From Muribaculaceae bacterium (GTDB taxonomy: Bacteria; Bacteroidota; Bacteroidia; Bacteroidales; G3-4614): a stretch of DNA of 41,613 nucleotides. Under the pieces are notes generated by a model, which was not told the origin of the DNA, ran no database searches, and saw only the letters and a program-made list of their open reading frames with translations. The stretch spans positions 1-41,613 of the forward strand of contig JAFYRT010000006.1 of NCBI GenBank assembly GCA_017546805.1, written 5' to 3'. A program made the translations under genes and the position numbers. The stretch's first letter is position 1, and each line of letters begins with the position of its first letter. Of this stretch, positions 1-8,484 are shown piece after piece.

Positions 1-1
1 T

Positions 2-931
2 AATAAGCTATTGCCTCAATTGCGCTCGGCACTAAAAGATTATTATCTGCCAAAGCCTATCGCAAAGGAGCCGAATTTACCTGGAATGTATGAGTTGAAT
101 TTGCCCGATAACCCTATGATTGACCTTGAAGGCTTGTCGTTGAGAGATTGGATGGATAGAGAGAACAGAATAAAGTCTATCTTGGGCGAAAATTATCAAT
201 CCAACATCAGAACATTGCTACATAAAAGTACTGATCCACCAGCCACTCCGCATACTTTGTTGCTTACCGAAGAGGATATGAAAAATATTAAGAGAGTTCC
301 TCTAGTACTATATCATAATTCTTTGAAACGTATAGCTACAGACGATATTGCAAAGAGTATGAATATAAAGACTCGAATGTTTGACGATATATCATCTGTC
401 CCTGCGGAGTATAAAAAATATATAGATGACCACTCTCGTAGTAAAGGATTTTACAACCCAGAGACAGATGAGGTGGTAGTTATTGGTAATAATATAGAAA
501 ATGAGGTTGATTTACTAAATCTTATTGTTCAAAAAGGATATTCGTCAAAAGGATTAGAGGGTGTATTAGGAAATGAGTTGGATAACCTATTGGATGATGT
601 ATATAAGAATATGAGTAATAGAGATAGTGCAAAATATTCCGATAAAAGCAAAACCTCAAAGGGGACAGCATTGTCATATATCTCCGATTTGGCAAAGAAT
701 CCTCAAATGAATACTGAGGAGTGGAATAGATTATCATCTTATGTTAGAGAACTATTTAAGAATAAATACAATGTTCAAAATCTAACAGACGAAACCATTA
801 AAAGCCTTCTTTGGCGAACAGGTAACCAAATCACAGGAGACGATACCATTGAGGAGATGATTAGAAAATCTGCTGGTTTGGCAATTCTTAGAGATAGGGA
901 TAATTCTTATCTTAAAGATTTGAATCCATGA
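2..931 (+). CDS. C-terminal part of a mobile-element polyvalent/MuF-associated-like protein (5' truncated)
   Basis: The frame is open to the left edge, so the TTG at 11 is probably not the real start and the gene is cut by the window. About 309 residues are visible, soluble, with no signal or membrane segment. A central stretch (GFYNPETDEVVVI, then LLNLIVQKGYSSKGLEGVLG and LDDVYKN) resembles, from memory, the C-terminal metallopeptidase-like region of large phage/ICE proteins of Bacteroidales, where an HExxH-type motif normally sits. Here that place reads VQKGYSS, so zinc catalysis looks lost. The gene ends at TGA 929-931, directly followed by a second TGA and 81 more open codons in the same frame. 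Base composition and lack of housekeeping neighbours fit a mobile-element remnant. Coding status is solid; family assignment is weak. Confidence 0.55.
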   Translation, partial: NKLLPQLRSALKDYYLPKPIAKEPNLPGMYELNLPDNPMIDLEGLSLRDWMDRENRIKSILGENYQSNIRTLLHKSTDPPATPHTLLLTEEDMKNIKRVPLVLYHNSLKRIATDDIAKSMNIKTRMFDDISSVPAEYKKYIDDHSRSKGFYNPETDEVVVIGNNIENEVDLLNLIVQKGYSSKGLEGVLGNELDNLLDDVYKNMSNRDSAKYSDKSKTSKGTALSYISDLAKNPQMNTEEWNRLSSYVRELFKNKYNVQNLTDETIKSLLWRTGNQITGDDTIEEMIRKSAGLAILRDRDNSYLKDLNP

Positions 932-934
932 TGA

Positions 935-1180
935 GCATTTAAAAATACAAGGCTTCAAAATATATACAAAAATATTAAAAAACCTATAGATTTAGGTTTT
1001 AGTGATAATAAAGCGTATTTGTATAAGAATATTGATTATGGAGATTATAAATTATTAGATGCATTTGATATCGAGGGTAATAATGATTTTATTAAAGAAT
1101 TAAATAACGCAATGAATAATGGAGAAATTAAAACCCACCTTGATTATTTAAATTTTCTATCTAATCTATATAATAGGTAA
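935..1180 (+). pseudogene. 81-codon in-frame continuation after tandem TGA TGA
   Basis: After the stops at 929-934 the same frame stays open for 81 codons to TAA 1178-1180, reading for example KKPIDLGFSDNKAYLYKN and YKLLDAFDIEGNN. No ATG lies near its beginning; the first in-frame ATG is well inside. In such AT-rich DNA an 81-codon open stretch by chance is unlikely, and an intrinsic terminator follows 16 bases after the TAA, so this is probably the true 3' end of the upstream gene. It may be the severed tail of the preceding protein, a readthrough extension, or a small gene with a non-ATG start. I do not recognise a domain. Confidence 0.45.
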
Positions 1181-1196
1181 AATTTATTCATTAATA

Positions 1197-1228
1197 GAAT
1201 GGCAGGTTTAAAAATCCTGCCATTTTTT
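1197..1228 (+). terminator. Intrinsic terminator of the left-edge gene
   Basis: The stem AATGGCAGG / CCTGCCATT has a 9-nt A-rich loop and is followed by a run of six T. It lies 16 nt after the TAA at 1180, which marks the end of the left-edge transcription unit. Confidence 0.75.
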
Positions 1229-1308
1229 ATATATTTTTTGAATAAAAGATATATTTGAAGAAAAAAGGAATATCTTTATTGCGTTAATATTTTTCATCTT
1301 TTTAGGTT

Positions 1309-2559
1309 ATGAGTGCATCTATTACAATATGCGGAAAGAGCTTTACCAATAAAATAGAGGATAAGGCTTTTTATGGGTTTTATATGAGTTTTGTTGAAAT
1401 TCCTGAAGGGATAACCGAAATAGGAGAACAATCTTTTGCCGATTGTAAAATAGAGAGAATAAAACTTCCCACAACTTTAAAAAAAATCGGTAAAGAAGCA
1501 TTTTATCATTGTTCTTGTCTTACAGAAATCGATATTCCAGACTCGGTTACAGAGATAGGTGAATATGCTTTTTCTTCGTGTAAAAACTTAAAAAGAATCA
1601 GCCTCCCTTCTTCTTTGAAAAAGATAAGTTCTTATGCTTTTGCTCACTGTCAAAATCTTACAGAAATTGATATTCCCGACTCGGTCGCAGAGATTGGAGA
1701 AATGACATTTTTCTATTGTAAAAGTTTAGAAAAGGTAAAACTTCCAAAATCATTAAAAGAATTGAAGAGTGAAACTTTTCATAGCTGTCCTTTCAAAGAA
1801 CTTGTACTCCCCGATTCTATAAAATTGATAGAGTCTCATTCTATAAGATATTGCAATGAATTAGAGACTCTGTATGTTCCTAAATCGGTAGAGGTGATTG
1901 AAGGTCCTATAACCCAAGAGTGCATCAAATTAAAAGTGATTGAGGTTGATAGAGAGAATAGTTTTTACGACTCGCGAGAGAACTGTAATGCTATAATAGA
2001 AACTGCAACAAACACTTTAATTCAAAGTTGCACACCAAATATACACCCTTCTGTGACAACAATAAGTGGCAATGCATTATTGGGATTTGACAATATTGAG
2101 AAGATATATATTCCTTCAATAATAGAGAGTCTCGGTTTTTGTATATTTTCAGGTTGTAAAAACCTTAAATCTATATCTATTCCTGCATCGGTTAAAGAGA
2201 TAGGAGTTTATCCATTTTCAGATTGTCCCAATATCGTATTTATTGAAGTTGATAAGGATAATATGTTTTATGATTCTCGCAACAATTGCAATGCTATAAT
2301 AGAAACTGCAACAAACACCTTGATAAAGGGTTGTCCGACTACCATAATTCCAAACGGAGTTGAAAGAATCGCCACTCATGCTTTTGACAACTACAATAAT
2401 TTATACGAATTGACAATTCCTGAAAGTGTCACCTTTGTGGAAGAATCTTTTGTTTGCTATTGTAAAAATTTGAAGATTATAAAAGTAGCAAAAGGGAAGG
2501 CAGGGTTTTATAGAGAAATGGTATCAGACGTTCTTAAACCATTAATAGTTGAAGAGTAA
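1309..2559 (+). CDS. BspA-like leucine-rich repeat (LRR_5) protein
   Basis: 416 residues built almost entirely of LRR_5/BspA-type repeats, with recurring units such as LTEIDIPDSVTEIGEYAF and SLPSSLKKISSYAF at about 23-residue spacing. Two inserts, at about residues 217-244 and 318-345, share the core NCNAIIETATNTLI and mark a longer internal duplication. Family members are usually surface adhesins or binding proteins. This one starts MSASITICGKSF, has no signal peptide or lipobox and no C-terminal sorting domain, so it is either cytoplasmic or exported another way. It is a monocistronic gene between two terminators. The upstream region has a TATATTTG (1250-1257) that could be a -7 box, but no well-spaced -33. 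The fold is clear; its ligand is unknown. Confidence 0.85.
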   Translation: MSASITICGKSFTNKIEDKAFYGFYMSFVEIPEGITEIGEQSFADCKIERIKLPTTLKKIGKEAFYHCSCLTEIDIPDSVTEIGEYAFSSCKNLKRISLPSSLKKISSYAFAHCQNLTEIDIPDSVAEIGEMTFFYCKSLEKVKLPKSLKELKSETFHSCPFKELVLPDSIKLIESHSIRYCNELETLYVPKSVEVIEGPITQECIKLKVIEVDRENSFYDSRENCNAIIETATNTLIQSCTPNIHPSVTTISGNALLGFDNIEKIYIPSIIESLGFCIFSGCKNLKSISIPASVKEIGVYPFSDCPNIVFIEVDKDNMFYDSRNNCNAIIETATNTLIKGCPTTIIPNGVERIATHAFDNYNNLYELTIPESVTFVEESFVCYCKNLKIIKVAKGKAGFYREMVSDVLKPLIVEE

Positions 2560-2587
2560 AAGAGTAGGCGACGCACAAATGCTATAA

Positions 2588-2627
2588 GAGGAGTCAATTA
2601 AGATACGTTACACCGACTCCTCCTTTT
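2588..2627 (+). terminator. Terminator after the LRR gene
   Basis: The stem GAGGAGTC / GACTCCTC (2588-2595 with 2615-2622) has a 19-nt loop and is followed by CTTTT. It lies 28 nt after the LRR stop codon. The rest of 2628-2801 is AT-rich with no gene that I can support. Confidence 0.6.
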
Positions 2628-2801
2628 AATAATTGTGGAGATACGAATAAAAATTCTTATTCGATAAATTCTTGGAAGTTATTTTTTTTAATACTATTAC
2701 CATTTCAAAAGTCAAAGATAATTATTAATGTTATGCAACAATTCAGCACATCTTTACAAAAAAATCTATGATGTATTATTTTTATGATAAGCATCATACA
2801 A

Positions 2802-2834
2802 CAAAGGAGTGATTTTATCACTCCTTTGCTATTT
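2802..2834 (-). terminator. Terminator of the asnS transcription unit
   Basis: A perfect 11-bp stem CAAAGGAGTGA / TCACTCCTTTG (2802-2812 with 2818-2828) with a 5-nt loop lies just beyond the asnS stop at 2852. The T tract is weak on both strands, so efficiency is uncertain; it is the only terminator candidate for asnS. Confidence 0.6.
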
Positions 2835-2851
2835 TATAATATTCTCTTTTT

Positions 2852-4249
2852 TTAGAACTCTGCGTTGCGTGGAGTACGTGGGAAAGGAATAACGTCTCGA
2901 ATGTTGCTCATGCCTGTAACAAACAACAAAAGACGCTCAAATCCTAAACCGAAACCTGAGTGAGGAGCGGTTCCGAATCGGCGAGTATCCAAGTACCACC
3001 AAATATCTTTTTCAGGTACACCCATTTCTGCAGCGCGTTGAGCAAGTTTTTCATAGCTCTCCTCGCGTTGAGAACCTCCGATAATCTCTCCGATTTTTGG
3101 GAAAAGAATATCCATTGCACGTACAGTTTTTCCGTCCTCGTTTTGTTTCATGTAGAACGATTTAATCTCTTTTGGATAGTCTGTCAAAATAACAGGACGT
3201 TTGAAGTACTCTTCAACCAAATAACGCTCATGCTCTGCAGCAAGGTCTGCTCCCCAGAAAATAGGGAACTCGAATTTTTTACCATTAGCAACAGCCTCTT
3301 CCAAAATGCTGATACCTTCAGTATATGTCAAACGTTTAAATTCAACATCAATTACTGAACGCAAGCGAGCCAATAGCTCTTTGTCGAACATGTCATTAAG
3401 GAATTGCAAATCGTCTGTGCAGTTATCCAAAGCCCAACGAACGCAATATTTAATAAAGTCTTCAGCCAACTCCATGTTGTCTTCAATTTCATTGAAAGCA
3501 ACCTCAGGCTCAATCATCCAGAACTCAGCCAAGTGGCGAGGAGTATTTGAGTTCTCGGCGCGGAAAGTAGGACCGAATGTATATACAGCACCAAGTGCCA
3601 TAGCTGCCAACTCTGCCTCTAATTGACCTGATACGGTTAGCGATGCTTGACGTCCGAAGAAGTCGTTATCGTACATAATTGAACCATTCTCATCTTTTTT
3701 CAAATCATAAAGGTTCATTGTTGTAACTTGGAACATTTGTCCTGCTCCCTCACAATCCGAAGCTGTAATCAATGGAGTGTGGAAGTAGAAGAATCCTCTT
3801 TCGTGGAAGAAGTTGTGTATAGCCATTGCCATGTTGTGGCGAATACGGAATACAGCGCCAAAAGTATTTGTGCGAGGACGCAAGTGTGCAATTTCACGCA
3901 AATACTCCATAGTGTGCCCTTTCTTTTGAAGAGGGTAAGTTTGAGGATCGGCAGTACCGTAAATCTCAATCTCGTTGCATTGTATCTCAATCTCTTGTCC
4001 GCCACCTTGCGAAGCTACCAAATCACCAACAACAGATAGACAAGCACCTGTTGAAATAAGTTTCATTTGCTCTTCGTCTGCCGAAGCAAGGTCTACAACA
4101 ACTTGAATATTTTTAATTGTTGTTCCATCATTTAGGGCAATAAACGCAACTTGTTTGTTTCCACGTTTTGTTCTCACCCAACCTTTTACGTTAACCTTTT
4201 CGCCTATTGGTTTTTGAGCAAAAAGATCTACTATTCTAATTCTTTTCAT
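2852..4249 (-). CDS. asnS: Asparagine--tRNA ligase
   Basis: 465 residues, the usual length of bacterial AsnRS. The N-terminal OB-fold anticodon-binding domain (about 1-115, with [16 protein letters not shown]) is followed by the class II catalytic core: motif 2 region [32 protein letters not shown] at about 391-402, and motif 3 [11 protein letters not shown] at about 432-442. The protein charges tRNA-Asn with asparagine in the cytoplasm. The presence of AsnRS suggests direct Asn-tRNA formation. It is the second gene of a minus-strand pair, 35 nt after the rluB-like gene, and probably shares its promoter near 5610. ATG start and TAA stop. Confidence 0.97.
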   Translation of the reverse strand: MKRIRIVDLFAQKPIGEKVNVKGWVRTKRGNKQVAFIALNDGTTIKNIQVVVDLASADEEQMKLISTGACLSVVGDLVASQGGGQEIEIQCNEIEIYGTADPQTYPLQKKGHTMEYLREIAHLRPRTNTFGAVFRIRHNMAMAIHNFFHERGFFYFHTPLITASDCEGAGQMFQVTTMNLYDLKKDENGSIMYDNDFFGRQASLTVSGQLEAELAAMALGAVYTFGPTFRAENSNTPRHLAEFWMIEPEVAFNEIEDNMELAEDFIKYCVRWALDNCTDDLQFLNDMFDKELLARLRSVIDVEFKRLTYTEGISILEEAVANGKKFEFPIFWGADLAAEHERYLVEEYFKRPVILTDYPKEIKSFYMKQNEDGKTVRAMDILFPKIGEIIGGSQREESYEKLAQRAAEMGVPEKDIWWYLDTRRFGTAPHSGFGLGFERLLLFVTGMSNIRDVIPFPRTPRNAEF

Positions 4250-4284
4250 ATCTATGTTTTTATATATTTCTTTCTGTTATCAAA

Positions 4285-5493
4285 CTATTCAAAAGCACCC
4301 ATGTGCAACATGCCTACCTCCTCTTTTGTGAGGTAACGCCAACGTCCGCGAGGAAGATCTTTTTTTGTCAATCCGGCAAAGTAAACTCTGTCGAGTTTTT
4401 TTACTTTGTATCCTAACGATTCAAATATACGGCGAACAATGCGGTTGCGGCCTGAGTGTATTTCAATGCCAATTTGGTCTTTGTCGGTCTCTGTTGCATA
4501 GCTAATGGCGTCGGCATGGATAGGACCGTCGCTTAGTTCAATACCATCGGCAATACGTTGCATATCCTCTTCGGTTACATCCTTATCGGTGCAAACGTAA
4601 TAAATCTTCTTTTTAACATATTGAGGATGTGTAAGCTTCGATGCCAACTCTCCGTCGTTTGTCAATAAAAGAACACCTGTCGTGTTGCGGTCGAGACGTC
4701 CCACAGGGAAAATTCTCTCTGGGCAAGCCTTGCGAATTAAGTCCATTACAGTTAAGCGTCCTTCTGGGTCGCTCATTGTTGTGACGCAGTTTTTGGGTTT
4801 ATTCAACAAAACATAAACTTTATGTTCGGGAGTAACCACTTTATCTTTAATGGTAACAATGTCGCCAAAAAGAATTTTTGTGCCAAGTTCTGTTATTTTG
4901 TTACCGTTAACTTTAACCTCGCCACGTTGTATCATCTCATCAGCCTCTCTGCGCGAACAAACACCTGCTGTTGACAGATATTTATTTAGACGTATAGGCT
5001 CGTCGGGGCTGAATGGAGCTTTATAAAGTAGAGGTTCTGGACTCTTTTTTGCCTTTGGTTTAGGAGCAGCTTTTTGAGGTTTGGGGCTATTATATTGAGT
5101 TGATTTTTCAAATTTGTTAACTCTTGGTTTGTATCCCTCTTCTCTGTTGTCTCTGTTATAAGGTTTCTTGTATCCGCCATTACTATTGTATCTGCGTTCC
5201 TCTCCAAAGTTACGTTGTTGAGGACGTCTGTCTTCGCGATACGAACCGTAACTGTTCGATTCATATCTTCTCTCTCCCTCTGTGCGAGAACTGTAATTTC
5301 TGTTGTTTGAAGATGTGCGGTATTCAGAACCGTAAGAGTTATTTGGGCGGTTATCTCTGTTATAAGGTTTCTTGTATCCGTTATCGGAATTTCCTCGCCC
5401 GAAGTTATCTCGTCTTTCGCCTATTCTCGGACGACGAGATTTTTGTTTTTCATCCATTGATTCAGTATTTGTTATTGTTTCAGCATTGCCCAT
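4285..5493 (-). CDS. rluB: 23S rRNA pseudouridine synthase (RluB/RsuA family) with disordered N-terminal extension
   Basis: 402 residues, of which only about 166-402 are the enzyme. An S4 RNA-binding domain (LNKYLSTAGVCSRREAD, about 169-185) is followed by the pseudouridine synthase domain with the catalytic motif GRLDRNTTGVLLLTNDGE (265-282; Asp268 is the expected nucleophile). The first 160 residues are low complexity, rich in Arg, Asn, Tyr, Gly and Ser, followed by a Lys/Pro stretch. The unit GYKKPYNRDNR occurs twice (39-49, 107-117), also visible as a direct repeat in the DNA. Such extensions are common on this enzyme in Bacteroidetes and probably add RNA affinity. RluB versus RluF/RsuA specificity cannot be decided from sequence alone. 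First gene of the pair with asnS. Confidence 0.88.
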   Translation of the reverse strand: MGNAETITNTESMDEKQKSRRPRIGERRDNFGRGNSDNGYKKPYNRDNRPNNSYGSEYRTSSNNRNYSSRTEGERRYESNSYGSYREDRRPQQRNFGEERRYNSNGGYKKPYNRDNREEGYKPRVNKFEKSTQYNSPKPQKAAPKPKAKKSPEPLLYKAPFSPDEPIRLNKYLSTAGVCSRREADEMIQRGEVKVNGNKITELGTKILFGDIVTIKDKVVTPEHKVYVLLNKPKNCVTTMSDPEGRLTVMDLIRKACPERIFPVGRLDRNTTGVLLLTNDGELASKLTHPQYVKKKIYYVCTDKDVTEEDMQRIADGIELSDGPIHADAISYATETDKDQIGIEIHSGRNRIVRRIFESLGYKVKKLDRVYFAGLTKKDLPRGRWRYLTKEEVGMLHMGAFE

Positions 5494-5609
5494 ATTGTTG
5501 GACTCAGCCTTTGGTTTTTAGCAATATTGTAATATCACAGGCCTCACGGCTTTGAGAATATTAGTTTTACGGACTTTCCCGAAAACTAAAAACTTCATTA
5601 ATTAAGTCG

Positions 5610-5640
5610 CAAAGTTATTATTTTTTATGGTAATAAACAA
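5610..5640 (-). promoter_or_regulatory. Bacteroidetes-type promoter for rluB-asnS
   Basis: On the minus strand TAACTTTG (plus 5610-5617, CAAAGTTA) matches the -7 consensus TAnnTTTG, with ATTG 20 bp further upstream (from about 5638). It implies a leader of roughly 105 nt before the ATG at 5493. The leader contains a small GCC-GTGA-GGC hairpin (5541-5550). Confidence 0.6.
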
Positions 5641-5668
5641 TCACTTATGTAAAAAAGTTTAGAAACTG

Positions 5669-5698
5669 TTTCGATTTGTTCTATTTTTTGTAACTTCG
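5669..5698 (+). promoter_or_regulatory. Probable slyD promoter
   Basis: TAACTTCG (5691-5698) is one base off the -7 consensus TAnnTTTG, and TTTCG (5669-5673) lies 17 bp upstream. The start codon follows 22 nt later, a short leader. Confidence 0.45.
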
Positions 5699-5720
5699 CA
5701 ACATATTAAAATTTATAACT

Positions 5721-6281
5721 ATGGATATTATTAAAGACGGAAAATATGTAGAAGCCTGCTATGTATTGACAGTGGGCCAAGAGGAAGAGGTTATGGAAAC
5801 AGTACCACAAAACCGTCCTCTATCGTTTATTTTTGGAGCAGATCAAATGCTTGAAGCATTTGAGGCTCAAGTGGCAGGACTTAAAGCAGGAGATAAATTC
5901 GATTTCAGAATTTCAAGTGCCGATGCTTTTGGCGAGTATGATGAAGCTCGAGTACAAGAACTGTCAAAAGAGATATTCAGCCCCAACGGAGAATTTGATG
6001 CAGAGAATGTTGTCCCAGGAAAAACATTCCAAATGATAAACTCTGATGGCGACAGATTCAACGGTTCTGTGTTGGAGGTAACAGAGAACACTGTTATCAT
6101 GGACTTTAACCACCCACTTGCAGGCGAGGAGTTACACTTTGTAGGTGAGGTTCTTTTGGTGCGTGATGCAACAGAGGAGGAGTTGAATCCTAAACACTCT
6201 TGCGGATGTTGCAGCGGTTGCCATGGAGGTGATTGTGGTAGCGATAGCGGTTGCGGTGGCTGTAGCGGAAGTTGTGAGTAA
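5721..6281 (+). CDS. slyD: SlyD-like FKBP peptidyl-prolyl isomerase with Cys-rich metal-binding tail
   Basis: 186 residues. The FKBP/SlyD core covers about 1-150 (KDGKYVEACYVLTV, LSFIFGADQMLEAFE, and the IF-domain region with DAFGEYDEARVQELSKEIF). The last 28 residues (159-186) hold eight Cys and two His, spaced like the nickel-binding tail of enterobacterial SlyD. The family catalyses prolyl cis-trans isomerisation, chaperones folding, and in some bacteria delivers nickel to hydrogenase or urease; neither enzyme is in this window. It is cytoplasmic (no signal). It stands alone with its own promoter and is followed by a repeat-like intergenic region. Metal choice is inference. Confidence 0.9.
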   Translation: MDIIKDGKYVEACYVLTVGQEEEVMETVPQNRPLSFIFGADQMLEAFEAQVAGLKAGDKFDFRISSADAFGEYDEARVQELSKEIFSPNGEFDAENVVPGKTFQMINSDGDRFNGSVLEVTENTVIMDFNHPLAGEELHFVGEVLLVRDATEEELNPKHSCGCCSGCHGGDCGSDSGCGGCSGSCE

Positions 6282-6289
6282 GATTTGTT

Positions 6290-6420
6290 AATGAGGAATT
6301 AGGAATTAGAAATTGTTTGATTCCTAATTGTGATATTAATGATGAATTAGAAATGCGGAATGAAAAAATTAATTCCTAATTCCTAATTGTGACGAAGTCA
6401 CGAACTAATTACTAATTAAA
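6290..6420. repeat. AATTAGGAATTA-armed intergenic palindromic element
   Basis: Left arm GAGGAATTAGGAATTAGAAA and right arm AATTCCTAATTCCTAATT are inverted copies. The right arm is followed by the hairpin GTGAC-gaa-GTCAC (6389-6401) and then by ACTAATTACTAATT. It fills the slyD-kdsB gap. The same plan, simple arms around a small GC-rich hairpin, recurs elsewhere in the window with TTAGTTG-type arms. Confidence 0.6.
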
Positions 6421-6424
6421 AATA

Positions 6425-7183
6425 ATGAAATTTATAGCTATTATTCCTGCTCGATATGCATCAACACGTTTCCCTGGGAAACCATTGGCAGACATGAACG
6501 GAAAGCCAATGATACAAAGAGTTTATGAACAGGTTGAAAAGTGTGTTGATACGGTATATGTTGCCACAGACGATGAACGTATATATAGTGCTGTAGAGTC
6601 GTTTGGAGGTAACGTGGTGATGACATCGCAAAACCATAAAAGCGGAACAGACCGTTGTGCCGAAGCCTATGAAAAAATAGGAAACGGAGAAGATGTCATA
6701 ATAAACATACAGGGAGACGAACCATTTATTGCTCCATTGCAAATTCAATCAATTATGCAGTGTTTCAGCGATTCGTCAGTTCAAATTGCCACATTGGTAA
6801 AACCATTCACGGAGAGTGATGGCATAGATGCTTTGGTGAATCCAAATTCGCCTAAAGTAGTTTTAGGTGTCGACAATCAAGCCCTCTATTTTAGTCGTTC
6901 GGTAATACCATACGTAAGAGGATGCGACATGCAAGATTGGTTAAAAGAGAATACATTCTATAAACACATAGGAATGTATGCCTATCGTGCAGATGCACTA
7001 AAGCAGATAACTCAATTGCCACAATCGTCGTTGGAGAAAGCCGAATCGTTGGAGCAATTACGTTGGTTGCAAAACGGTCTTAAAATAAAGGCAGGAATAA
7101 CAACTCAAGAGACAATAGGTATTGATACTCCCGACGATATGCAAAAGGCATTGGAATTTATGAAACAAATAGCCAATAGTTAA
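6425..7183 (+). CDS. kdsB: 3-deoxy-manno-octulosonate cytidylyltransferase (CMP-Kdo synthetase)
   Basis: 252 residues against 248 in E. coli. The N-terminal nucleotide-binding signature PARYASTRFPGKPLADMNGK (residues 8-27), SGTDR (73-77) and IQGDEP (95-100) are all present. The enzyme makes CMP-Kdo from CTP and Kdo for transfer onto lipid A, so the cell makes Kdo-containing lipopolysaccharide; lpxH later in the window agrees. Cytoplasmic. It begins 5 nt after the palindromic element and is followed after 19 nt by an M16-like gene in the same orientation, probably one operon. Confidence 0.97.
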   Translation: MKFIAIIPARYASTRFPGKPLADMNGKPMIQRVYEQVEKCVDTVYVATDDERIYSAVESFGGNVVMTSQNHKSGTDRCAEAYEKIGNGEDVIINIQGDEPFIAPLQIQSIMQCFSDSSVQIATLVKPFTESDGIDALVNPNSPKVVLGVDNQALYFSRSVIPYVRGCDMQDWLKENTFYKHIGMYAYRADALKQITQLPQSSLEKAESLEQLRWLQNGLKIKAGITTQETIGIDTPDDMQKALEFMKQIANS

Positions 7184-7202
7184 TAATCAAATAAAAGTCT
7201 TA

Positions 7203-8468
7203 ATGCGTCCACAGGTAAAGGAGTTTGAAGATTTGAAGTTTAAGATGCCTCGTTTGGTTGATGCCGGACGAGGCATGCCTCTATACGTCTATGACGGAAG
7301 CATACAAGATGTCTCTCGCATAGATATTATCTTTCAAACAGGAGCTTATGAGCAGAGTGCACCATTGGTGGCTCAAGCTGCAGCCGAGGCGCTGACCGAA
7401 GCCTCAGAGAAGAAGAGTTTTGGGGTGGTCTCGGAGTTGATGGATTTTTATGGAGGGTGGTTAAGAAAGAGTGTGTCGTTACATTATACAATATTCACTC
7501 TCTATTCTCCAAACAGAACATACAAAAAACTATTGCCTCTCTTTTTTGAACTAATAACCACTCCGCGTTTTAGCAAAAAGGACTTGGAACGTTTCAAGAG
7601 ACAAGGACGAGAGAGTTTGAAGGTTAATCAGAAAAAAGTGGAGAGCATATCTTCTACAATTTTCAAGAGCAAAATGTTTGGTACGCATCCGTACGGAGTA
7701 ACTCCTACGGTAGAGGATTACGATGCTCTGTGCGTTGAAGCAACAAGAGAGTATGCTTCTGAAAGATTTGTGGCAGAAAGGTGTCAGGTAATTCTCTCCG
7801 GCGATGTTGATAAAGATATGATATCCCTTCTTGTGGAGAATTTACAAAAGGTAAACTCCTCGTCAAATATCAAAGATATAAAGCATGAAATAGGAGTGGA
7901 ACCACCTCAAGGAATGGTCGTAGAGGAGATTGAAAACGCATTGCAAAGTTCTGTAAGAATAGGTGCACGAACAATAAATCGAGGAGATGAAAATTATATG
8001 AATCTCCATATTCTAAACAGCGTTTTGGGTGGATACTTTGGAAGTAGGCTGAACAAGAATATCAGAGAAGAAAAAGGTTATACCTATGGAATAAATTCGT
8101 GGTTGATAGGTTTGCCCGATGCAGCCTACTTTACCATATCATCGCACACAGCCATTCGTTTTACCAAACCATTGATTGATGAGGTGAAAAACGAGATAGA
8201 TAAGATAAGAACTTCATTGATGCCCGAAGATGAACTTCGAATATTAAAAGGTTTCTTATTGGGTGATTTTGCAAGGATGTTTGATAATGCATTTACTCTT
8301 GCCGATAATTTTATAGCGGTATTAACCAATGATGTGCCTATGAATTATTACGATATTCGCATAGAGCATATAAAACATGCAACGCCTCAAATAATGCTTC
8401 AAACAGCACAGATGTATTTGCCAAAATTTGAAGATATGACTGTCGTAGTGGCAGGAGGAATTGAGTAG
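7203..8468 (+). CDS. M16 family protein, non-catalytic type
   Basis: 421 residues with the two-lobed M16 (pitrilysin/MPP-like) plan. The N-terminal lobe has no HxxEH: the corresponding place reads AAEALTEASEKK (about 61-72). The C-terminal lobe keeps the conserved Arg/Tyr segment NIREEKGYTYG (about 285-295). This pattern is that of regulatory or structural subunits that pair with an active M16 partner. No signal peptide, so probably cytoplasmic. No active M16 gene is adjacent; one of the same length (421 codons) lies at 34279. It is preceded by kdsB at 19 nt and ends at a bidirectional terminator. Confidence 0.85.
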   Translation: MRPQVKEFEDLKFKMPRLVDAGRGMPLYVYDGSIQDVSRIDIIFQTGAYEQSAPLVAQAAAEALTEASEKKSFGVVSELMDFYGGWLRKSVSLHYTIFTLYSPNRTYKKLLPLFFELITTPRFSKKDLERFKRQGRESLKVNQKKVESISSTIFKSKMFGTHPYGVTPTVEDYDALCVEATREYASERFVAERCQVILSGDVDKDMISLLVENLQKVNSSSNIKDIKHEIGVEPPQGMVVEEIENALQSSVRIGARTINRGDENYMNLHILNSVLGGYFGSRLNKNIREEKGYTYGINSWLIGLPDAAYFTISSHTAIRFTKPLIDEVKNEIDKIRTSLMPEDELRILKGFLLGDFARMFDNAFTLADNFIAVLTNDVPMNYYDIRIEHIKHATPQIMLQTAQMYLPKFEDMTVVVAGGIE

Positions 8469-8484
8469 AGAGGTATAAGGATAC

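Noticed and set aside
2960..4039. Several plus-strand frames of 60-130 codons opposite asnS
   Set aside because: They are antisense shadows of a well-conserved gene and have no coding features of their own.
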